A stretch of 47,410 nt of DNA. Origin: Saprospiraceae bacterium UBA6168 (GTDB lineage: Bacteria > Bacteroidota > Bacteroidia > Chitinophagales > Saprospiraceae). The translations under genes were made by a program, and so were the position numbers. A model generated the notes under the pieces. The model searched no databases and had not been told where the DNA came from. It saw only the letters and a program-made list of their open reading frames with translations. The stretch lies in assembly GCA_002435785.1 (NCBI GenBank), contig DIUC01000072.1, forward strand, positions 1 to 47,410. The letters are read 5' to 3'. Each line of letters opens with the position of its first letter. The first letter of the stretch is position 1. Positions 33,803-43,300 of this stretch are shown here, piece after piece.

Positions 33803-34102
33803 ATTCTTTGTAACTGGTAAAAATTAAGGATGAATGAGGTATCTACAGACCATTGACATTTAAACGTTTGATGCTTGGTTTGGTCAATTTTTAATGCTCT
33901 TTTTCTCGATGATAATGATTGGGCGATAGTAAATCTGGGTATTTTGAAACCCAGGTACCAAAGTGAAATTTGATTTCGATATTTGGCCGCCGTTTTAGGC
34001 TTAAACGAAATTTTGCTTGTTTTGCCGCCTCAATGAGCGAAATTTGAACGCAAAGTTTCGCTTTTCGCTCCAATTCGCAAAACAATGTTTTAGATTTGAT
34101 GC
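33803..34102. other. 300-bp gap between divergent genes
   Basis: Shared upstream region of the lipoprotein gene and the Clp-type ATPase gene. Nothing beyond AT-rich sequence was identified. Confidence 0.45.
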
Positions 34103-36373
34103 ATGGAAAAGCTCACTTACCCCTTGCTTTGTTTTCAATTGAATGAAAATGCCATCCTCGGCATACTGGTCGGCACGTCGTACCAATTGGTAGAGGCCAC
34201 GCAAAACAAGCTGAAATCGGTACTGACCGACCACCTCATGAAGATTTACAAGAAGGACGGTGACTATCCGTTGCTCGAATTGGAAGCTCCGATGCTGCGC
34301 ATGATTGAAACCACCATGCGACCCACCTACCGCATCGGGCATAGCGCATTTCCACTTTCCTACAAAGTAAAAATCGCCATGCCGCTCGTGTACGGCGAAG
34401 CAGAGCCGGGGGTTTTTGAGTGCTTCCTGCCTTTGCTCGATGAGAGCTTTTATTGCTACGAGATTGGTCAATTGGAAGCCCTGGCCCGGCATTTTATCAG
34501 CAATTCGCTCGACGAAAAAGGCCCAGAGGAAATCTACCGACTGGCGGCTTATCCAATGCCTACAATGGATTTGGTGACGTTGAAGGTCAAAGAAGATTCA
34601 TTTTTCACTTATACCTGGAACGTCGCCCAGTCGCCAAAAGTGCTGGAGCGGCTGGCTGAGCGCTACCCGTATCCCAAGGCCGTGCAGCGCAACCTGGCCG
34701 CATCTCCCGATGCCGCATGGGAATTGGACGATTACGTGGCGCAAGTAGTGGAGAAGCTGATGCAGCAGCGGGCAAGTGTGCTGCTGGTGGGCAACCACGG
34801 CGTTGGAAAAAGTGCCGTACTGAGGCAGGCGTTCCGCAAGTTGGTCAGCTTTTCAAAAAAAACCGACAACGAACAAAGCTTTTGGCGGATACAAGCACAG
34901 CGGTTCACCGCCACTAGCAAATACCTCGGCGAATGGCAGGAAACGGCGGAGGAGATGGTCTGGGAACTTGGCGTGATGAACGGCATCCTGTGGGTGGAGG
35001 ACATCGTGCGGCTCCTGCGGGAAGGGGGGAAGGGCGTGGAGGACAGCGTGGCGGCCTACCTGTTGCCGTTCATGCAGCAGGGCAAGCTGCAAATCACGGG
35101 CGAAGTGACCCCGCAGGAGTTGGAAAGTATGAGGCGGCTGCTCCCCGGTTTTGTCGAAAGCATGCAACTCGTGGAGCTGCCAGAGCTGCCAGAGCGCAGC
35201 CTTTCCGTCGTGCTTGACAAGTTTAACAGCTATGTGAAGCAGGGCTATAAAATCAGCATCGCCCCCGATGCACTGAACACGTCCACCCGGCTACTGCGGC
35301 GGTTTTATCCTTATGAAAGCTTCCCCGGCAAGAGCATCCGCTTCCTTGGCGAGTGCGTGAGCGAGGCGATTTTTCACAAAAAAAGCGAGGTCAGCAAACG
35401 GGATGTGCTGGCGCAATTCATCCGCCGTACGGGCCTGCCGGAGTTGTTCCTCCGGGACGACCTGCTGCTCGACCAAGTAGCGCTCCGCAATTTTTTCAAC
35501 GAAAAAATCATCGGACAGGAGGCCGCCACCGAGAAGCTGACCGATGTCATCAAGGTCTTCAAGGCAGGGCTGAACAACCCGCAAAAGCCAATAACCACGT
35601 TGGTTTTCGCTGGGCCGACCGGGGTTGGCAAGACGGCGGCAGCACAGGCGCTGGCGCAATATTTCTTTGGCCTGGGGCAAAAAACCTCGCCGCTCATCCG
35701 CATTGACATGAGCGAGTTCCAGCACCCGTCGCAGATTACCCGGTTCCTTGGCACTGGCACTGAACCCGGCAAATTGGTGCAGCAGGTACGGGAGCGGCCC
35801 TTCGCCGTGCTGCTCCTCGACGAGGCAGAGAAGGCCACGCCCGCTATCTTCGACGCCTTCCTCACCGTACTGGATGAGGGCATGTTGGTGGACGCTTTCG
35901 GTCGAGTCACCAATTTCAGGAATTGCATCATCATCTTGACCAGCAACCTCGGGGCGAGCAACCGCCCGTCCATCGGCTACGGCAACCGGATGCCTGACGA
36001 CGAAACCTACCGCTCGGCCATCAGCAGTTTTTTCAGGCCGGAGTTTGTGAACCGCATAGACCACGTCGTGATTTTTCAGCCGCTGGGACTGGATAGCATC
36101 CGCCTCATTGCCCAAAAAGAATTGGAGGAAGTGAAGTCAAGGGAAGGGTTTGCGAAGCGCAACCTCAAAATACAATTTACCCCACGGACGGAGGCGTACA
36201 TCGCACAAGTTGGCTTCCATGAAAAGTACGGGGCAAGGCCGCTGCAACGGGCGGTGGAAGATGTCATCGTGAAGGAATTGGCGAAGTGGCTGCTGGAGAA
36301 CCCGGAGGTGGAGGGAAAGGAATTGAAAGTGGACGTGGACGAAAAGGGAGCTTTAATGGTTGCTGTTGTGTAA
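34103..36373 (+). CDS. Divergent two-AAA Clp/Hsp100-type ATPase
   Basis: A 756-residue protein. Residues 1-200 are not the usual Clp N-domain and match nothing I know. AAA domain 1 has Walker A GNHGVGKS (230-237), but its Walker B reads ILWVEDIV where ClpA has ILFIDEI, and the segment with the arginine finger (normally DRALARRFQ) reads LLPGFVESM, so this site is probably impaired. AAA domain 2 is canonical: Walker A GPTGVGKT (504-511), Walker B LLLDEAEKA with D573-E574, sensor TSNLGASN and FFRPEFVNRIDHVVIF, then a ClpB-type C-terminal domain (YGARPLQRAVEDVIVKELAKWLL). After the sensor comes SIGYGN, where ClpA carries its ClpP-docking IGL loop. It may unfold proteins; the partner is unknown. 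Confidence 0.85.
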   Translation: MEKLTYPLLCFQLNENAILGILVGTSYQLVEATQNKLKSVLTDHLMKIYKKDGDYPLLELEAPMLRMIETTMRPTYRIGHSAFPLSYKVKIAMPLVYGEAEPGVFECFLPLLDESFYCYEIGQLEALARHFISNSLDEKGPEEIYRLAAYPMPTMDLVTLKVKEDSFFTYTWNVAQSPKVLERLAERYPYPKAVQRNLAASPDAAWELDDYVAQVVEKLMQQRASVLLVGNHGVGKSAVLRQAFRKLVSFSKKTDNEQSFWRIQAQRFTATSKYLGEWQETAEEMVWELGVMNGILWVEDIVRLLREGGKGVEDSVAAYLLPFMQQGKLQITGEVTPQELESMRRLLPGFVESMQLVELPELPERSLSVVLDKFNSYVKQGYKISIAPDALNTSTRLLRRFYPYESFPGKSIRFLGECVSEAIFHKKSEVSKRDVLAQFIRRTGLPELFLRDDLLLDQVALRNFFNEKIIGQEAATEKLTDVIKVFKAGLNNPQKPITTLVFAGPTGVGKTAAAQALAQYFFGLGQKTSPLIRIDMSEFQHPSQITRFLGTGTEPGKLVQQVRERPFAVLLLDEAEKATPAIFDAFLTVLDEGMLVDAFGRVTNFRNCIIILTSNLGASNRPSIGYGNRMPDDETYRSAISSFFRPEFVNRIDHVVIFQPLGLDSIRLIAQKELEEVKSREGFAKRNLKIQFTPRTEAYIAQVGFHEKYGARPLQRAVEDVIVKELAKWLLENPEVEGKELKVDVDEKGALMVAVV

Positions 36374-36377
36374 GCCG

Positions 36378-36413
36378 CTTTTGTCATCGCCAAAGGCAAC
36401 CTGCGACATAATG
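36378..36413 (-). repeat. Hairpin repeat copy 7, inverted
   Basis: Read on the minus strand: TGTCGCAGG, T, TTGCC, loop TTT, GGCGA, TGACAAAAGCGG. The stem occupies 36387-36391 and 36395-36399; one pair is a T-G wobble. It faces copy 8. Confidence 0.75.
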
Positions 36414-36426
36414 CCTGAAAAAATAA

Positions 36427-36472
36427 TGACGTTGCAGGTCGCCTTCGGCGATGACAAAAGCGGCGTGTACCT
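36427..36472 (+). repeat. Hairpin repeat copy 8
   Basis: TGACGTTGCAGG, stem TCGCC (36439-36443), loop TTC, GGCGA (36447-36451), ATGACAAAAGCGGCGTG. Together with copy 7 it fills the gap between the convergent Clp-type and truC genes. Confidence 0.8.
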
Positions 36473-36521
36473 TGACTTTCAACAGGAGAAAATGTGGGAT
36501 AGGCAAACTAAAAAAAGTCTT

Positions 36522-37202
36522 TCAGCTCATCCCCAAAACTCCCATCACCCGCAAAAACTCTGATTGCAGCCCTGCCCCGATTTCAATTTCCTCACCAGTC
36601 GCTGGGTGTTCAAATTTAAGCGTGGAAGCATGAAGCAGCATCGTGTTCATCTCCCAAGTCTCTTTCCAGAGCTTGTTCTGCTTGTTGCAGCCATGCGGCC
36701 TGTCGCCGATGATGGGGTGGAAGATATGCGCCATGTGCTTGCGCAACTGGTGGTGGCGGCCCGTTTCGGGCAGCAGTTTTACCAAGGAGTACCGGGAGGT
36801 TGGGTGTTTGCCGAAGGTGACCTGAAGCTCGGCGGTGGCGAGGCGCTCGTAATGGGTGACGGCGTCTTGGGTAAGGCCGTTTTCGTTGGTGAGGGGGTAG
36901 TTGATTTCACCCTTTTCTGGCGTGTAGCCCCGCACGATGGCGAGGTAGGTTTTTTGTACTTGTCGGTGCTCAAACATGGACTGCAGCTTCGAGTTCATGT
37001 CGGGGTTGAGGGCGAAGAGCAGGACGCCGCCCGTTTTCCGGTCCAATCGGTGCGCCGGGAACACCCGCTGGCCAAGCTGGTCACGCAGCATTTGCACGGC
37101 GAACTCCGAAGCATCGGCGGCGATGGGCGACCGGTGTACCAAAAGGCCGTGCGGCTTGTTGATGGCCACGAGGTGTTCGTCCTTGAAAATGATTTCCAGC
37201 AT
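36522..37202 (-). CDS. truC: RluA-family tRNA pseudouridine synthase, TruC type
   Basis: A 226-residue enzyme that isomerises a uridine in RNA; TruC acts on position 65 of some tRNAs. It begins directly with the catalytic domain (EIIFKDEHLVAINKPHGLLVHRS) with no S4 domain, as in TruC. The catalytic motif HRLDRKTGGVLLFA contains the invariant Asp. It continues with KTYLAIVRGY and the C-terminal signature ETGRHHQLRKHMAHIFHPIIGDRPHG. The presence of HGCNKQNK after this motif is also TruC-like. It is convergent with the Clp-type gene and downstream of the DUF2795 gene, with a terminator between. Confidence 0.88.
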   Translation of the reverse strand: MLEIIFKDEHLVAINKPHGLLVHRSPIAADASEFAVQMLRDQLGQRVFPAHRLDRKTGGVLLFALNPDMNSKLQSMFEHRQVQKTYLAIVRGYTPEKGEINYPLTNENGLTQDAVTHYERLATAELQVTFGKHPTSRYSLVKLLPETGRHHQLRKHMAHIFHPIIGDRPHGCNKQNKLWKETWEMNTMLLHASTLKFEHPATGEEIEIGAGLQSEFLRVMGVLGMS

Positions 37203-37220
37203 GGCGTGAGAGGGGAGGGC

Positions 37221-37260
37221 AAAAAAAAACAGGTTTTACCCAAAAGTGCAAAACCTGTTT
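37221..37260 (-). terminator. Terminator of the DUF2795 gene
   Basis: On the minus strand an 11-bp stem AAACAGGTTTT / AAAACCTGTTT (37250-37260, 37227-37237) is followed by a run of T (37221-37229). It separates the DUF2795 gene from truC. Confidence 0.85.
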
Positions 37261-37298
37261 AGTTGACCAATTCGCTTTGACTAAATCGTTTTCAACGG

Positions 37299-37520
37299 TC
37301 AGTATTCATCCTCGTTGAAAAGAAAGTCGTCTTTGCGCGGATAGTCGGGCCAAATATCTTCGATACTTTCAAAAAGCTCACCTTCCTCTTCCATTTCCTG
37401 AAGGTTTTCGATGACCTCCAGTGGAGCACCTGAGCGGATTGCAAAATCAATCAATTCGTCACGGGTGGCAGGAAACGGTGCATCTTCCAAGTGCATTGCT
37501 AAATCAAGGGTCCAGTACAT
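37299..37520 (-). CDS. DUF2795 domain protein
   Basis: A 73-residue acidic protein: MYWTLDLAMHLEDAPFPATRDELIDFAIRSGAP, then EVIENLQEMEEEGELFESIEDIWPDYP. This is the DUF2795 family, helix-rich small proteins widespread and strongly conserved in Bacteroidota, with no established function. Length is normal. It has its own promoter-like element at 37619-37649 on the minus strand and a good terminator. Confidence 0.88.
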   Translation of the reverse strand: MYWTLDLAMHLEDAPFPATRDELIDFAIRSGAPLEVIENLQEMEEEGELFESIEDIWPDYPRKDDFLFNEDEY

Positions 37521-37618
37521 AATTACAAGCAGGTTTAGATTAATAAAAAGCGTTTGTCCGCCTTTAAAAACTGTGAAAATTCAAAAAGTTCGCTTGATGA
37601 GTTTTTTTGAATTGGCGG

Positions 37619-37649
37619 CAAAAGTAATAAACCAAAACCTTAAACGCAA
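37619..37649 (-). promoter_or_regulatory. Promoter candidate for the DUF2795 gene
   Basis: On the minus strand TTGC, 19 bp, TACTTTTG then C; -7 element at 37619-37626. It repeats the arrangement seen before the 51-residue membrane protein. The leader would be about 90 nt. Confidence 0.5.
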
Positions 37650-37704
37650 GATGAGTTTCAAACGGGTAGAAATTTGGGAAATTATTTTTCTAACCCACTG
37701 ATTG

Positions 37705-38220
37705 TCAAAAGAATAGTGTTTCACCAAAATTCTCGAACCTGCCGCCAGCATGTTGCACAAGCCCTTTTTTGATGGGTTGGTCAAAAGCGATGGAACCGGA
37801 ATTATGAATTAGGCCGTGGTTTCGCACATTGGCCACATTGGTCCGGTTGATGGTCAGTTCGCCCTTAATAATTAGCTCTCCGTCGTTGAGGATGCCGATG
37901 CCTTTTTTTGCAAGGCCGTCAATGGTCAATTTTCCATAGCGTGAAACCACCAAGCGGGCGCCCGGTTCAATGACCAATTGGGCAATATCGTTCACAAACA
38001 AATCAATAATGGGGTAAAAACACCTCCCGTCCAGGTCAGTCGGGATGACCACTTCATCAAACCATCCTGGCACATGCCGATTGTACCAGTTCATTGGTTC
38101 CATCCAGTCGTGCTCTACGCCAGTCGTTCCGCCTTTCCAATAATGTGGAACCGTGATTTTTTTCTCAAAACTCCCGCCCTCCTGTGGCACGGGTTGTACC
38201 ATCCGCATATCTTTTTTCAT
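37705..38220 (-). CDS. Beta-repeat protein of unknown function without signal peptide
   Basis: A 171-residue protein. It starts MKKDMRMVQPVPQEGG with no hydrophobic segment. HYWKGG and HDWMEPMNWYNRHVPGWFDEVVIP match the W-x-N-W opening that precedes many beta-helix domains in secreted Bacteroidota proteins. The rest is short beta steps ending in hydrophobic residues (AQLVIEPGARLVVSRYGKLTIDG, GILNDGELIIKGELTIN, VRNHGLIHNSGSIAF), compatible with a small right-handed beta-helix. Such domains are normally exported, so the missing signal is odd; a misplaced start cannot be excluded, though no signal peptide is seen upstream. Confidence 0.62.
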   Translation of the reverse strand: MKKDMRMVQPVPQEGGSFEKKITVPHYWKGGTTGVEHDWMEPMNWYNRHVPGWFDEVVIPTDLDGRCFYPIIDLFVNDIAQLVIEPGARLVVSRYGKLTIDGLAKKGIGILNDGELIIKGELTINRTNVANVRNHGLIHNSGSIAFDQPIKKGLVQHAGGRFENFGETLFF

Positions 38221-38384
38221 GTGTTAGTTTTTGCTGGGGGGCAATGTGATTGAAATCCAGTTTAAATATGGTAGAGCGTGAAATTTAGGAGGAGGGAAAC
38301 CTGCAAAAAACAAATACTAAGCCAACCCGAATGGGAGGCGATTGTTAGCGGATCGGAAATTGAAAAACGGACTTGATTTCAGCC

Positions 38385-39404
38385 CTAAAATATCGGGCAA
38401 GCCTTGTATTCCTTGGGGGCTTGCACTTTCCACAAAATATATTGCAGGAAAAGCTCCGGACCGCCCCGTTGGTTGGTGGCGACATTGAAACCGGAGAAGT
38501 TCTGGTCGTAGCTGAGGCCAGCGGTCCAATTTCGGTACTGCAGTTCAACGGAGGGAATCAATGCGTCGCCCAATCGCAGTGCCAGTCCGCCCTGTGCGCT
38601 AAGTTCATCGCTAATATGGTATCGGATGGCAGCGCCCACCACCGCCGCTTGGTAAGAAAGCTGTTTGGCATAAAGCCCATTTACCCGCAGGTCGAGCTTT
38701 TGGCTGAGTTGGATGGTGGACGTAATATAAGGTGTGATTTTCAAGGGAAGTTTGGCAGTGGGGTCTTCGTCGAAACTGGTGTTAGGCTGGTTCAGGTGAA
38801 AAATGCCGCTGCCCAAGTCGAATTTTGTGCGGCTGCCCTCCACTTGGTAATGTAGGTTCAGTCCGGTCGAGATGCTCCCAATGCCCTTGCTGGTATTGCT
38901 GAATGACTCGCCATTAGAGCGGTTTGGGTCGAAGACATCGCCGTTCCATTGCTCTTCATAGCGGAGTTTTTGGGGGCTGATGGAACGCTGGCCCAACGCA
39001 AACTGCACCCCGAAACTGGCAAACAACGCATTGCTCAGTTGGCGGGTATAGGCCAAGTTTGCCCCAAGCTGCGAAATGCCGATTTGGGCATCGCCAGCCA
39101 CGTCGTTGTTGAACACGAGGCCGTAGCCGAGGTACCCGTTTTTTCCAAACGCCTTGTGGTAAAGCTTGGAATCAAAGGCACCGGAAAGGGTGCGGTAGTC
39201 CACGGGGACGGTTTTCCACTGGTTGCGATAATTGGCAATGAAGCGGAGGTCGCCCCCGAAAACCCCTGTCAACGCTGGGTTCAGGTTGGCTGGCGAGTTG
39301 TTGAACTGGGAGAAGTGGATATCCTGGGCAGTGGCCAAAGAAACATGGCCCGCCAGTGCAAGCAAAAACAAAAATCGCAGGGAGCTTAGGTAAACGAATT
39401 TCAT
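38385..39404 (-). CDS. PorP/SprF-family outer-membrane protein
   Basis: A 339-residue protein of the PorP/SprF family, outer-membrane barrels associated with T9SS cargo; SprF of Flavobacterium is needed for SprB to reach the surface. Signal peptide LRFLFLLALAGHVSLATAQ, then the family hallmark DIHFSQFNNSPANLNPALTGVFGGDLRFIANYRNQW at residues about 27-62. Later barrel strands follow (GYGLVFNNDVAGDAQIGISQLGANLAYTRQL, YQAAVVGAAIRYHISDELSAQGGLALRLGDALIPSVELQYRNWTAGLSYDQN). It lies about 1 kb from, and divergent to, the SprB-repeat gene with only coaE between, which suggests they may be partners. Confidence 0.93.
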   Translation of the reverse strand: MKFVYLSSLRFLFLLALAGHVSLATAQDIHFSQFNNSPANLNPALTGVFGGDLRFIANYRNQWKTVPVDYRTLSGAFDSKLYHKAFGKNGYLGYGLVFNNDVAGDAQIGISQLGANLAYTRQLSNALFASFGVQFALGQRSISPQKLRYEEQWNGDVFDPNRSNGESFSNTSKGIGSISTGLNLHYQVEGSRTKFDLGSGIFHLNQPNTSFDEDPTAKLPLKITPYITSTIQLSQKLDLRVNGLYAKQLSYQAAVVGAAIRYHISDELSAQGGLALRLGDALIPSVELQYRNWTAGLSYDQNFSGFNVATNQRGGPELFLQYILWKVQAPKEYKACPIF

Positions 39405-39478
39405 AAAATGGGTTTTATCGCCGAAATTGCACCCAAGTTAGTGCAGCTTCGTGGTTTTCAAAAACTTTGATAAATTTT

Positions 39479-40129
39479 ATGTCGCAAAACAGTCAAACAT
39501 TGACCAATGCGAAGGCTCCGCTGAGGGTCGGCGTCACGGGTGGCATTGGGAGCGGGAAGACAATCGTTTGCCAGATTTTTGAGCAATTGGGCATCCCCGT
39601 GTACTATGCCGATGAACGGGCAAAGTCGTTGATGGTAGAAAACGAGCAGGTGGTTAGCAAGGTGAAAAAACTGCTCGGTGCCCAGGCTTACCTACCCAAT
39701 GGGTCGTTGAACCGAAAGTGGATTGCAAGTATCGTTTTTCAAGATGCCAACAAGCTGGAGAGACTCAATGCCATCGTTCACCCAGCCGTCCAGGAGGATG
39801 GCGAAAAATGGCACCAGCAGCAACTTGGTTTGCCCTATACCATCAAGGAATCTGCCCTACTGTTTGAAATAGGAAGTGAAATTTTTTACGATAAAACCGT
39901 CGTTGTTGTTGCCCCGAAAGCGGTTCGGATTCAGCGGGCCATGCAGCGTGACGGGCAGGAAAGGGCTGCGATTGAGGCGAGGATGGACAAGCAGATGGAG
40001 GAGAAAAAAAAGGCGCAACTTGCTGATTTCGTGATAGTTAACGATGGGGCTACACTATTGGTGCCACAAGTGATGGCCATCCACCGAAAATTATTGGAAG
40101 TCCAAGAAAACGCATGGCGATTAATTTAA
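39479..40129 (+). CDS. coaE: Dephospho-CoA kinase
   Basis: A 216-residue cytoplasmic enzyme catalysing the last step of coenzyme A synthesis (phosphorylation of dephospho-CoA at the 3' hydroxyl). Walker A GGIGSGKT is at residues about 20-27, preceded by LRVGVT. The CoaE motif YYADERAKSLM follows, then LNAIVHPAV and ESALLFEIG (a Glu-rich CoA site), and VVAPKAVRIQRAMQRDG in the lid region. ATG 39479 is preferred over a TTG at 39467. It sits between the divergent PorP/SprF gene and the SprB-repeat gene without functional link. Confidence 0.95.
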   Translation: MSQNSQTLTNAKAPLRVGVTGGIGSGKTIVCQIFEQLGIPVYYADERAKSLMVENEQVVSKVKKLLGAQAYLPNGSLNRKWIASIVFQDANKLERLNAIVHPAVQEDGEKWHQQQLGLPYTIKESALLFEIGSEIFYDKTVVVVAPKAVRIQRAMQRDGQERAAIEARMDKQMEEKKKAQLADFVIVNDGATLLVPQVMAIHRKLLEVQENAWRLI

Positions 40130-40398
40130 GTAAAACTTTTTTTAGAAAACACATAAGCACTTTTCCTAAATGGTACAGTTTTTGACCAACCCCCAAACAA
40201 CAGCCCAATATTGCCGGGCTGGCAAAACAAATACAACACGCCGGTGCTAACATTTCCTATACATTACTTACCGGCGACAAGCACTCAAACTTGAATTTCC
40301 CTCCTGTTTTCCTGATAGTAACTATTTTCTGATTGGATGATAGTCCCGACGTTCATTCGCCGCGATTCTCATTATTCTATGTATTGAAAAAGCCGACT

Positions 40399-43300
40399 AT
40401 GAGAGTGCTCCACTTCCATCAATGGTGCGTTGCAGTATGCCGCACTTTAATTTCCTTTCTCGAACCCAACGGAACGAGAATCGTATCCTGCAAATCAATC
40501 CTGTTTGCAATGGTTTTGCTACCATTGGCAAATGCCCTGGCAAGTTCACCAACCATCCATCCCATCAACGCTTGCGACAATGTGGTCAACGGTGGCACCA
40601 TCGCTGCGAATGAATTTGGTTGCCCAAACCCAACCTGGGACCCCTCCGTCATCACTAACCTAACCTTACCAACAGGTGGCACTGGTACTTTGGAGTTCCT
40701 TTGGATTTTCACCACCAACGATCCAAATTCCCCGATTTCACAATGGACGCCCATCCCAAACTCCAACAGTCCGAATTACGACCCAGGGCCGATTTCCGTC
40801 ACGACCTACTACCGTCGTTGTGCCAGAAGGTCGGGCTGCTTTGAGTATGTCGGCGAGACCAACATCATCGTCAAAGAAGCGCTCTGCTGCGATAACGTCA
40901 CAAACGGAGGAACCATTGGTGCCAACCAAATGGCCTGTTCGTCGCCGTATGACCCAGCTATCCTGACAAATGTCACCTTGCCTACGGGCGGCTCAAACGT
41001 ACTTGAGTACCAATGGGTTATCAGTACAATCGGAACGGCTTACACGCCTTCCAACCCGGATTGGACAATTGTGGCTGGCGCAAACAGTGCTACTTTCGAC
41101 CCGCCCACTATTGCGCAAACCACCTATTATATCCGCCTCGCCCGCAGGTACGGTTGCTTCGATTACGATGGTGTTTCCAACATGGTCGCTGTGACCATCT
41201 CCGACAACTTGGCGGCGGTAGCTATCGCAACTGGTGTATCCTGTTTCGGTGGCAATGATGGCTCAATTGACTTAACGGCGTCGGGCGGGACTACACCCTA
41301 TAATTACCTCTGGTCGGGTGGGCTTGGCACCAATTCAGACCCGCAATTGGTTTCAGCGGGCACCTACACCGTCACGGTGACCGATGCGAACGGGTGTACA
41401 GCCACCACTGGTGCAACCGTGGTGCCTGGTGTTCAAATCGTGCTTTCCGCAAGTGCCACCAATGAATCCTGCAACGGTGCTGCCAACGGAACGGCAACCC
41501 TGAACAGCGCAACCGGCGGGTTGGCGCCCTACACCATCGCTTGGAGCTCCATCCCGGCACAATCAACCGCTCAAATCGTTGACCTTGCGCCAGCAACCTA
41601 TACTGTGACCGTAACGGATGCGCTGGGCTGTACGGCTTCTGCGTCCGCAACCGTCAACGCTGGCCCGCAGCTCGCCGTCACGCTTTCCTCCACCAGCGTT
41701 ATTTGTTTTGGCAAAAACCAGGGTTCGGCATCGGTGGACAGCGTAGCAAATGGCGACGGCAACTACACCTATAATTGGAACGACCCAGGATGGCAAACAA
41801 CAGCCTCCATAGATAGCCTTCTTGCCGGAACCTACACCGTCACGGTATCCGACGCCCAAGGATGCACAGGCACTGCCGCTGCCGTCATCGCCAATGGTGC
41901 GCAGGTTATTGCCACTACCACGCATACCAACGCTACCTGCAACTACACCACCGATGGCACAGCCACCGTGGTGGTTACGGGTGGTTCGACGCCCTATACC
42001 TACTTCTGGAACGACCCGGCTTGGCAGTCCACTGAAACTGCCACCAACTTGGCTGCTGGCACTTACAGTGTCACCGTCATGGATGCCAACGGCTGCTCGG
42101 CCACGGCCTCCGTGACCGTTGAGGCGCCGCTGCCACTCGAAGTGGTAGCAAATGGAACGAACGTCAGTTGTTTCAATGGTTCAAATGGCGTGGCAAACGT
42201 CATGGTGGTAAATGGCAACCCTGCTGATTACAACTATATTTGGAACGACCCTAATGCCTCGACGACAGCTACCGTTTCTGGACTTTCGGTAGGTACCTAC
42301 GGCGTGACAGTCACCGACAATAATGGCTGCCTCGTGACGCAATCCGTCACCATCACCCAACCAACTCAGCTCTCTATTACGACCGCAACCACAGATGCCA
42401 CCTGTGGCAACGGTAGCGACGGCTCGGCCTCCGTGACCGCAACTGGTGGCACCCCATTCCCCAACGGGGACTACAACTACATTTGGAACGCACCGGGCAA
42501 TCCAGCCGTGGATGTGTTGGATGATGTGTCCCCAGGCACCTACACTGTAACTGTGACGGATGCCAATGGGTGCAGCCAAACTGGTTCGGCTACCATTGGG
42601 GCACCGCCTGTGCTTACTGCCAGTTTGACCATCAACAACGTCACTTGTAACGGCTTGGACAATGGCCAAATCAGCGTGACGGCTGCTGGTGGCGTAGCGC
42701 CCTTCACTTATATTTGGAACGACCCTAATGCTTCCACTGGCATTTCCATATCCAGTTTGGCACCCGGCATTTACGGCGTCCTCGTGACGGATGCAGTGGG
42801 CTGCTCAGCCTTTGCCTCCGGCACGATAACTGAGCCAGCGGCATTGACAGTCGCTACCCAACAATTCGACGTGATTTGTGTGGACGATACCAATGGCTCG
42901 GCCATTGCATTGCCAGCAGGTGGTGTGACCCCATACAGCTACCAGTGGGCCTCCGGCCAAACAACGGCCAATATTTCAAACCTTGGCACAGGCAACTATT
43001 TTGTGACCGTCACCGACGCCAACGGCTGCACAACGACAGGTGCAGTTCAGATTATTTCGACAACAACATTGGCGCTGTCCACCTCGGCTGTGGATGCCAA
43101 TTGTTTCAACAGCAACGATGGCTCCGCAACGGCAATCGTTACGGGCGGTAGCAGCCCCATCACCTATGCGTGGAGCAATGGTGCCACCACCGCTTCGAAC
43201 AACAACCTGGTGGCGGGCAACTATACCGTTACCATCCAAGACGCTGATGGTTGCCAAATTTCGCAAACAGTGGTCGTGGCCTCACCGCCGCAGTTGACAG

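Noticed and set aside
34091..34098. TAGATTTG as promoter of the Clp-type gene
   Set aside because: It lies 5 bases before the start codon, which would place the transcription start after the ATG.
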